Part shown: positions 14,002 to 19,130 of the stretch, one piece after another
Position numbering within the stretch: position 1 is the stretch's first letter
Layout: every line of letters begins with the position of its first letter
NCBI GenBank assembly: GCA_964519515.1
Contig: CAZFIJ010000036.1
Location: forward strand, 1 to 19,130
Origin: Korarchaeum sp964519515
GTDB taxonomy: Archaea > Korarchaeota > Korarchaeia > Korarchaeales > Korarchaeaceae
Direction of reading: 5' to 3'
Length of the DNA stretch: 19,130 nucleotides
Notes under the pieces: generated by a model
The model's input: only the letters and a program-made list of their open reading frames with translations
Database searches by the model: none
What the model was told of the DNA's origin: nothing
Translations under genes and position numbers: made by a program

Positions 14002-14160
14002 CTCTTTTCATCTGAGTTATTCTAGGTGGTAAATCCATAACACAGGTCCCGGAAGGGATAGGGGTAAAGCCGGAGACCCGGCCCGGGATTAAATCCCCCG
14101 AGACAGGGAATGTAATCCCAAACCTCCCCGCCCTTCAGAGCAGGGAGGAGGTCAGGAGGG
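13957..14160 (+). mobile_element. IS200/IS605-like remnant without transposase genes
   Basis: The segment is bounded by two GC-rich hairpins. One is CCCCGCCT (13962-13969) pairing with AGGTGGGG (13974-13981). The other is CCTCCC (14123-14128) pairing with GGGAGG (14143-14148), with the loop containing CCCTTCAGAGC. Such hairpins are typical of the ends of archaeal IS200/IS605 elements. No tnpA or tnpB frame lies between them, so this is either a deletion remnant or a short non-autonomous derivative. The exact ends are uncertain because these elements do not make target duplications. Composition is much richer in GC than the flanks on both sides. Confidence 0.5.
14041..14152 (+). ncRNA. Strongly folded RNA-like segment, possible TnpB omega RNA
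   Basis: Several helices can be drawn. TCCCGG (14047-14052) pairs with CCGGGA (14083-14088). Inside it GCCGG (14070-14074) pairs with CCGGC (14079-14083; the shared C goes to one helix). GGGAT (14085-14089) can pair with ATCCC as a competing hairpin, GGGA...TCCC forms a further stem near 14106-14119, and the end hairpin lies at 14123-14148. Dense GC stems just before the right end of an IS605-like element fit the position of the omega (guide) RNA used by TnpB. If so, the bases just after about 14152 would be the guide. No TnpB is encoded here. Confidence 0.4.
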
Positions 14161-14329
14161 CAGGATGAAAGCGATCTAAATGTATGCACAGTTTTTTAAT
14201 ATCTTCCTCGCATAAAAGCTTTACTGGAAAAATTAATGAGCTTTCATTAGTTTCCATTTAGATTAAAATAGATAATCGTCTCCTCAGCTTATAACAAAAA
14301 GGATAAGAGGACACAGTTCATGTTTTCAT

Positions 14330-14479
14330 ATGGAAGGGGATATCGAGAGCGAGGTCATATATTTCCAATATTGCGGTGAGATAAATACGGAGAAGGTCCT
14401 TCTCGCAGCTAGATCGAGGTGCGAGGAGAGGGGGATAGAGAAGGTCGTAATTGCATCTGAGACGGGAGGAGCGCGATGA
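14330..14479 (+). CDS. N-terminal piece of a split pyruvate-kinase C-domain protein
   Basis: A 49-residue frame, MEGDIESEVIYFQYCGEINT to VVIASETGGAR, ends at a TGA (14477-14479) that overlaps the ATG of the next frame as ATGA. It matches the first strand and helix of stand-alone pyruvate-kinase alpha/beta C-domain proteins (YF---G--NTE--L--A------GI-KVVIAS-TG). The rest of the domain is at 14476-15009, one frame over. It is preceded by a TATA-like CTTATAAC (about 14288). Either one base was lost near 14470 or the two halves are made separately by stop-start coupling. Read alone it is not a complete domain. Confidence 0.55.
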   Translation: MEGDIESEVIYFQYCGEINTEKVLLAARSRCEERGIEKVVIASETGGAR

Positions 14480-15009
14480 AAGCTCTTGAGATATTCGAGG
14501 ATACGGGAGTAAAATTGATAGTCGTGACTCACTACCCCAGTAAAACTTGGGGGCCTAAAGGAGATATACCGATAGGGCTCAGAAGGAGGGAGTACGCTGA
14601 AACCCTGAGGAAATTAGAGGAGAAAGGTGTGAGAGTGGTGCAGGGAACTAGGCCATTCGCACCTCCATCTAGGTGCATAGACTGGGAATACCCTACTCCC
14701 GAGGCTATAATAGATAAGACATTAGAGGTATTCGGAGCCGGGACGAAGATAGCTATAGAAGTAGTCCTGATGGCGACGGATGCAGGTGAGATAGAGCCAG
14801 GGGAGGAAGTGATATCTTGTGCTGGCACATATAAAGGCCTGGACACAGCCTTAGTAGTGAGGGCCTCCCACAGCGGGGGATTCTTCAAGGAATTCGAGGT
14901 GAGGGAGATAATAGCTAAGCCCATCCGAAGAGTGAAGGAGCTGCCTGAGTACGAGTATGAGGGCTGGAAGGGCGACTTGGACAAGTATTACAGAGATGAG
15001 TTATTCTGA
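14476..15009 (+). CDS. Stand-alone pyruvate-kinase C-terminal-like domain protein (main part)
   Basis: A 177-residue frame starting MKALEIFEDTGVKLIVVTHY. It carries the body of the pyruvate-kinase alpha/beta C-domain family found alone in archaea: REYAETLRKLEEKGVRVVQG, TPEAIIDKTLEVFGAGTKIA, VLMATDAGEIEPGEEVISCA and a C-terminal GTYKGLDTALVVRASHSGGF. This domain in true pyruvate kinase binds allosteric ligands; the role of the free-standing form is not known. The start overlaps the stop of the preceding 49-codon frame, which supplies the missing first strand and helix. Restoring one base would fuse the two into a protein of about 226 residues, the normal family length. It is a frameshifted gene or a coupled split gene. 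Confidence 0.75.
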   Translation: MKALEIFEDTGVKLIVVTHYPSKTWGPKGDIPIGLRRREYAETLRKLEEKGVRVVQGTRPFAPPSRCIDWEYPTPEAIIDKTLEVFGAGTKIAIEVVLMATDAGEIEPGEEVISCAGTYKGLDTALVVRASHSGGFFKEFEVREIIAKPIRRVKELPEYEYEGWKGDLDKYYRDELF

Positions 15010-15015
15010 GAATAA

Positions 15016-15309
15016 CTAATTTAAGCACTTCAACGAGTAGGTAATCTTAGCCCCAGAGAGAAGCTGAAAGGCCTCCCCTCTATCCCTCGAGAGGGACTCG
15101 CGTCTGCCCTTCAGGTAACAATACTCAGCCCAAGCGAGATCTATTTCCGGGTTATCTATACCTCTTTTGAAGAGATAATCGAGCTCCTCCCATGAGTTCA
15201 AGCCAAATTTCTCAGCAATTGCTGTTAATCTAGCCTCTGTTTTTGCCAACTCGAGGTCGATACTCTTGATGAGCTCCTCTAATCCTCTTCGAATCAGTTC
15301 GACTCCCAT
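15016..15309 (-). CDS. Small helical protein, possibly antitoxin-like
   Basis: A protein of about 97 residues starting MGVELIRRGLEELIKSIDLE. A long helix (ELAKTEARLTAIAEKFG) is followed by a conserved-looking turn and helix (LNSWEELDYLFKRGIDNPEI) and WAEYCYLKGRRESL. The layout resembles small archaeal proteins that accompany toxin genes, and the K-F/Y-G turn recalls the fossil at 2980-3260, but no toxin is next to it. I choose ATG 15309 because GAGG precedes it at a suitable distance and the TATA-like GTTTAAAC (about 15344-15351) is 35-42 bases upstream; a TTG at 15333 would be too close to the box. It converges on the pyruvate-kinase-like gene and ends 6 bases from it. Confidence 0.65.
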   Translation of the reverse strand: MGVELIRRGLEELIKSIDLELAKTEARLTAIAEKFGLNSWEELDYLFKRGIDNPEIDLAWAEYCYLKGRRESLSRDRGEAFQLLSGAKITYSLKCLN

Positions 15310-15333
15310 ATCTTTCAACCTCTTTAATTTCAA

Positions 15334-15768
15334 AGAGTTTCTGGTTTAAACATCCGTTATGAACTTAAATTCCTCCTTTCTTCCAAGCAGGGCACTCCCT
15401 CTTAGTGAGCATCGATCGGGTTCAGAACGACTGCCACTAATGTTAGCGAAGCCTCACTCGAGAATGTTGATAGTGAAGGAGGAACATCACTGCCCTCTCT
15501 TCCGGCTTGAGAGAAGTCTCTCCTCTCACATCTCTTAGATAAGCGCTGCAGGAGAGTGGGGATGAGGTTATGAGGAAGCTGAGGGTCTTCAGAAATGTAA
15601 ATGGACTCGAGTGACATGAACTGTTGAATCCTGCGAAGCAAACATAAGTGAAAATATCGATCTAAAGATCGAAAGTAAATGATTTCCCTAAACTATGCAG
15701 ATTAAAGCGAAATCCTAATGGGGGATTAACAATCGCTTGAATTTATGAGAATCAGTAGGACACGAGTA
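15334..15768. other. 435-base gap without an intact gene
   Basis: Apart from the promoter of the 15309 gene, nothing coherent is visible. Plus-strand fragments such as LQESGDEVMRKLRVFRNVNG (about 15550-15610) look protein-like, but frames are broken by many stops. The minus-strand open frame at 15402-15641 has a shadow-like composition and no homology I recognise. A decayed gene is possible. No repeat or RNA gene was found. Confidence 0.25.
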
Positions 15769-17028
15769 TTAGAAGAGAAGCCACTTCCAGAGAGGGATTA
15801 ATCTGACAGTCCTTCCATCCAAGGACCTCTCTCCCTCTAAATCCCATGTCAGAACAGAAGCTTTGATCCCACCGAAAAGATCGATCGCTTTTCTTAACCC
15901 CTCTATCTCCCTCCTTTGGACTTCGTCCACAGCATAGCTAACTTGTATCGCTTCCCTCACGAGCCCATCCCTCACCAGAAGGAAGTCCACTTCACGATCA
16001 CCGCCCTTCAAGTAGTAAACCTCATCCCCCCTCCTCATGAGCTCGATAGCTACTGAGCTCTCCATCCTCCTCCCGATGGATTCACCTTTCATATAGCCCA
16101 TATCGATTGGGTAGACCTTCCTCGGCTGTTGTATCATCGCTTTCTTGCTGAATGAGAACTTCCTTACGGATAAGATGTAGAAGGAGTCCTCGCAGTATTT
16201 AAAGTAATTTGCCAGTGTCTTCTTACTCTTCTTAATCCCCATACTTTTAAATATCTTCTGAGCTGAGGATATGGAGAAGTAACTACCGAAGCTACCCTCA
16301 AGCATCTCCAGGAAGTACCTGAATGAGGATATGTCCCTCACACCGAACCTCTCTACAATATCCCTGTAGAAGACTGTCTCCCTGTAAACTCTCAAAAGCT
16401 CCTTAGCGTGCTCTGGATTGAGGACAACTTCAGGGAATCCTCCTAGCATTAAATACTCCCTCAAATAGCTCAGTATTCTACCTCTCTTCTCAGGAGCCTC
16501 TAAATAATCTATATCAGCTTTTCTGAACTTCAGGAATTCCCTGAAGGAGAGGGGTAAGACCAGTCTCTCCAAGTACCTGCCCCTGAGCTCCGTCGGTATC
16601 TCCCTCACCCCCACCTTCGAGGAGGATCCGGAGACGACGACAGCATACCCCCTATCCAGGAGGGACCTGACCCATCTCCCCCACTCCTTTAGGTTCTGAA
16701 CCTCATCTAATAGTAGAAGCGCTTTCTCACCCGAGGGCAGGGGTTTGGTCATCTCCGCCAATATCTTCAAGAACGTTGGAAAGTCCTCTCCCCTCAGATT
16801 GGAGAGCCTAAGGTCCTCAAAGTTCAAGTAAACGATGGATTCCCTGGCGATCCCCCTCTGCATTAGATCTGAAGCTATTTGATACATCATGAAAGTTTTC
16901 CCAGCTCTTCTAGGGCCAATTAAGGCCAATGCATTCCCTCTAATTGGGAGGGAGATATCTCTCTTCACAAGCTTAGGTATCTCGCTGGAGAACCACTCCG
17001 AGATAAGGGATCTGAGCGTTCCCTCCAT
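15769..17028 (-). CDS. AAA-type ATPase with DUF4143-like C-terminal nuclease fold
   Basis: A 419-residue protein of the archaeal/bacterial AAA_14-DUF4143 type. Walker A is GPRRAGKT (residues 38-45), Walker B LLLLDE (104-109) with VQNLKEWG after it, and a sensor-like VVVSGSSSKV is at 130-139. SFREFLKFRK (161-170) and YLMLGGFPEVV (192-202) mark the linker to DUF4143. The C-terminus has E323 (RMESSVAIELM), EVDF (346-349) and IQVSY (361-365), the layout of a PD-(D/E)xK-like fold, though the usual lysine of the last motif is not present. Its cellular job is unknown; a defence or selfish-element role is often suspected. I use ATG 17028. A start at 17232 would run through the operator and add a non-family N-terminus. 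Confidence 0.88.
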   Translation of the reverse strand: MEGTLRSLISEWFSSEIPKLVKRDISLPIRGNALALIGPRRAGKTFMMYQIASDLMQRGIARESIVYLNFEDLRLSNLRGEDFPTFLKILAEMTKPLPSGEKALLLLDEVQNLKEWGRWVRSLLDRGYAVVVSGSSSKVGVREIPTELRGRYLERLVLPLSFREFLKFRKADIDYLEAPEKRGRILSYLREYLMLGGFPEVVLNPEHAKELLRVYRETVFYRDIVERFGVRDISSFRYFLEMLEGSFGSYFSISSAQKIFKSMGIKKSKKTLANYFKYCEDSFYILSVRKFSFSKKAMIQQPRKVYPIDMGYMKGESIGRRMESSVAIELMRRGDEVYYLKGGDREVDFLLVRDGLVREAIQVSYAVDEVQRREIEGLRKAIDLFGGIKASVLTWDLEGERSLDGRTVRLIPLWKWLLF

Positions 17029-17038
17029 TAATCTATAG

Positions 17039-17080
17039 GAAACACTTCCTGGATAAAAGTGTTTCCCATGGGAAACACTT
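17039..17080 (-). promoter_or_regulatory. ATPase promoter overlapped by a perfect 24-base palindrome
   Basis: The half-site AAGTGTTTCCCA (17057-17068) is followed directly by its exact reverse complement (17069-17080). A third copy of the half-site core, GGAAACACTT, lies at 17039-17048 and forms a 10-base inverted repeat with 17057-17066. The TATA-like ACTTTTATCC (minus strand, 17051-17060) sits between and partly inside these sites, 23-32 bases before the ATG at 17028. A dimeric regulator bound here would directly block TBP/TFB, the common mode of archaeal repression. Confidence 0.72.
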
Positions 17081-17342
17081 GCTGGCCGAAGAGAGCAGCA
17101 TGAATTTGAGAATTGAAGGATCTTGAAGCTATGAGCACCCGAGAAGTGTTGAATGTGCATACCGCATAAAGTTATTAGAATTAAAATATATTTCGCATAA
17201 TAGGATCCGTAACTCCATATATTAAATTCCATTTAGCTGCGATTTTTAATAAGATCTATGAGTAGTTCGTCAATAAATAAATTCGGGAGCCTTAGATTGC
17301 GATGAGAAAGCTTAATTAGAGGAACCCTTGAGGAGTGGTAGG

Positions 17343-18086
17343 ATGTCGTTACTGGAGGAGCTCATAAGGGAGCTTGAGGAGAAACCTCACCTCGCTAGGA
17401 AGCTAGTTGAGAAACTCAATGTAGCTCTCAGTACTGAAATTTTGAGCAACATAGAGAGGCTGAGGGAGGACTTCAACAAAATGCTTGAGCGTATTGTTTC
17501 GATAGAGGAGGAGCAGAAGAAGCTGAGGGAGGACTTCAACAGGATGGGGGAGGAGCAAAAGCTGCTGAGGGAGGAGCAGAAGAAGCTGAGGGAGGACTTC
17601 AACAAAATGCTAGCTGAAATCAGCAGGATGAAGACTGAGATTAGCGAGATAAAGAGGGAACAGAGTAGAATGAGGGAGACTTATGAATCTTTCAGGGGGT
17701 CCATGCTCTACGGATTCAGCCAGCTGATCAAGTTCGCCGGAGTCACCTTCGAGGAGTTCGTGAGAAAGCTATTAACGAAGCAGTTGAGGGAGCTGGGGGA
17801 GATAGGAAAGGATAAGGAGCTCATTAGGGCTAAGATAGATGGGGAAGAGATAAATATCTTCTTGGACGATCCCCTGATAGTTGGGGAGATAACGGGTCAT
17901 GCTGAGAGTGTGGAAGAAGTGGATAAACTACTGAGGAAAGCTAGATTGGCAGAGGAAAAGTATGGAAGGAGGTCTAGAAGGATTTTAGTTGTGCTAACAG
18001 CGCCAAAGGATGTTGCAGCTGAGATCAGGAGGATTGGGAGGGAGGAGGGTATAGAGGTCATAATAGGGAAGACTAGATCTAAGTGA
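17343..18086 (+). CDS. Coiled-coil protein with a DUF3782-like C-terminal domain
   Basis: A 247-residue protein starting MSLLEELIRELEEKPHLARK. Residues about 35-110 form a long coiled coil built from near-identical units (LREDFNKML, EEQKKLREDFNRM, EEQKLLREEQKKL). The C-terminal half (FAGVTFEEFVRKLLTKQL, EINIFLDDPLIVGEITGHAE, RRILVVLTAPKDVAAEIRR, EGIEVIIG) matches the archaeal DUF3782 type, thought to have a restriction-endonuclease-like fold. I see the strands but not a complete catalytic set. The ATG at 17343 follows GGTAGG and lies 26-33 bases after a TATA-like CTTAATTA (17310-17317). It is divergent from the ATPase. Similar to the 411-740 protein in its coiled-coil style. Function unknown. 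Confidence 0.83.
   Translation: MSLLEELIRELEEKPHLARKLVEKLNVALSTEILSNIERLREDFNKMLERIVSIEEEQKKLREDFNRMGEEQKLLREEQKKLREDFNKMLAEISRMKTEISEIKREQSRMRETYESFRGSMLYGFSQLIKFAGVTFEEFVRKLLTKQLRELGEIGKDKELIRAKIDGEEINIFLDDPLIVGEITGHAESVEEVDKLLRKARLAEEKYGRRSRRILVVLTAPKDVAAEIRRIGREEGIEVIIGKTRSK
17460..17611 (+). repeat. Intragenic direct repeats in the coiled-coil region
   Basis: A 26-base unit beginning CTGAGGGAGGACTTCAACA is present identically at 17460-17485 and 17586-17611, and its first 19 bases again at 17523-17541. Units of GAGGAGCAGAAGAAGCTGAG lie between. Near-identity at the DNA level, including third codon positions, suggests recent expansion or recombination. Confidence 0.7.
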
Positions 18087-18166
18087 CATTCAGCAGCTAT
18101 CATATCTACTTGTGAGAGTTACAGCTTTTAGAAATATTTATAGGGATCAGGGTAGCAGCTCCGTTG

Positions 18167-19083
18167 ATGAAGAGGATTCTGTTGATACTGCTTTTAATCC
18201 TAGCTGCGATTTACTTATCGATACCTCCGAGAAGAGATCAGAAAGAGGCTCAAGAGAGAAATAATGGCCGGTAAAAGAGAGCTTCGACTAGTTAAAGCTG
18301 GAGCTACTCATTAAGAGGTCAGGTTGATGCTTGATGAAATGCTCATGTACATAGAGCCCGATGAGTGGCAGGGAAACTCTGATGTCCATCTTGTGGTCAG
18401 TGGGAGGAAGGTCGGCCATCACTGGTCCCTGATGCTAAGCCCCGGTAAATAGCTCACCGATAGGGTTGAGTCAGAGGGTTCTTGATTAGATTTGAGTTTA
18501 TTAAGGACAGTGGGAAGCTCATCGTTTATAGAGGGGAGTGGGGCTTCAGGGATTACTTCATCACAGCAGCGACTCACTACATCTGAGTCGAGGACGGCTT
18601 GCTCTTCAGGTACATGAAGACGAATCTTACGGTGCTCAGGGATATACCTGAGCCTGTGGGAGCTATATGAGTGGAGCTGATGAACTACCCGGATTATTAC
18701 GCTACGGCTGTCTCTAAGACCGAGAAGCTCATAACCTACGATATGCGTGGCTTGACGGGGCATGCGCTCAGGGAATATACTCTCGGGAGCTACGGATGGA
18801 TAGCTCTCGTGAATCCACTCAGTGATGTGAGAGGGTCCCAGCCTTAGTGCTCATTAGATCGTCGCAGAAAGCTCATCCGACTGTCTGCAACTGCCCCAAC
18901 GTTGATAACATAGAGATACACATGCTGGGGAATGGAGAGAGAATGCTGAAGAAGGGGGATAGCTTCGAGCTACACTACTTGCTCATAGTGAGCGATGAGC
19001 CGAACAGCTACTCCTGGATAGATGGAGCTGTGGAGAGGGCGAAGCCCGTGATAGAGTTGATAGATAGGGGAGAGCTTCCATAG
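18167..19083 (+). pseudogene. Decayed gene for an exported protein of unknown family
   Basis: A TATA-like AATATTTATA (18133-18142) precedes ATG 18167, which opens an intact 35-codon piece (MKRILLILLLILAAIYLSIP, a signal peptide or anchor) ending at 18274. Coding sense then continues in another frame: MLMYIEPDEWQGNSDVHLVV and KVGHHWSLMLSPGK, a TAG, and a shift to RFEFIKDSGKLIVYRGEWGF then DYFITAATHYI. Two in-frame TGA stops follow, with VEDGLLFRYMKTNLTVLRDI and VELMNYPDYYATAVSKTEKL between and after them. A last shift leads to the open piece 18847-19083 (NVDNIEIHMLGNGERMLKKG, SFELHYLLIVSDEPNSY) and a TAG. It looks like one secreted beta-rich protein, perhaps a sugar-binding or mutarotase-like fold, but the family is not recognised. 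The 35-codon piece could be a small membrane peptide on its own. Confidence 0.6.
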
Positions 19084-19130
19084 ATCTTCGAGTATGCATA
19101 GGCTTTTGATGAGCGAAATTTTTACTCTCC

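Noticed and set aside
17029..17232. ATPase start at 17232
   Set aside because: The added 68 residues are unlike the family and would be encoded across the palindromic promoter; ATG 17028 fits the TATA box.
18580..18670. In-frame TGA codons as possible recoding (selenocysteine)
   Set aside because: The same gene also has TAG and several frame changes, and no recoding element was seen; decay is simpler.
18419..18763. Minus-strand 114-codon open frame at the right end
   Set aside because: The plus strand here shows coherent though broken coding sense; the minus frame has no recognisable motif and fits a shadow.

Overview
This window looks like the chromosome of a hyperthermophilic archaeon. 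Arginine is written almost only as AGA/AGG in most genes. Starts are often GTG or TTG and usually sit about 20-45 bases after a TATA-like box, and many families here are typical of archaea (AbrB/PIN pairs, MNT/HEPN, DUF167, EVE, stand-alone pyruvate-kinase C domain, Cas6-like protein, archaeal AAA ATPases, DUF3782-like coiled-coil proteins). The TACK group, possibly Korarchaeota, would fit, but that is an inference from gene style and not from a marker gene.

Layout. 1-1.9 kb: the end of a minus-strand gene, a coiled-coil gene, a decayed methyltransferase and an intact AbrB/PIN toxin-antitoxin pair. 2-4.1 kb: a polytopic membrane protein behind a palindrome, a decayed antitoxin-like gene and an MNT/HEPN pair. 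4.3-6.4 kb: a large exported, membrane-anchored GH99-like protein. 6.5-8.6 kb: a fossil reading frame, DUF167, a second AbrB/PIN pair whose antitoxin is frameshifted, and an EVE protein. 8.8-9.8 kb: a membrane protein overlapping a winged-helix regulator, behind nearly the same palindrome as at 2 kb. 9.9-11.3 kb: a TenA thiaminase II with foreign-looking codon use, then about 700 bases without a clear gene. 11.4-12.3 kb: a stand-alone Cas6-like protein with no CRISPR array. 12.4-14.2 kb: a DUF996 pseudogene, a decayed membrane/Ig-like gene, and a short IS200/IS605-like remnant with a strongly folded, omega-RNA-like segment. 14.3-15.3 kb: a split pyruvate-kinase C-domain gene and a small helical protein. 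15.8-18.1 kb: an AAA ATPase with a perfect 24-base palindrome at its promoter, next to a divergent coiled-coil gene. 18.2-19.1 kb: a decayed exported-protein gene.

Themes. The window mixes intact small defence or stress modules (two AbrB/PIN pairs, MNT/HEPN, EVE, Cas6-like, AAA ATPase) with many recent pseudogenes. Repeated segments tie distant parts together: a duplicated 140-base promoter region (0.7 and 7.1 kb), paralogous toxin-antitoxin pairs (1.2 and 7.3 kb), and a shared operator-like palindrome (2.0 and 8.8 kb) whose best candidate regulator is the winged-helix protein at 9.5 kb. The signals most worth following are the shared palindrome, the 24-base palindrome on the ATPase promoter, and the tnpB-less IS605-like remnant. 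Several of the breaks are single-base frameshifts, so base-call errors should be excluded before all of them are accepted as biology.
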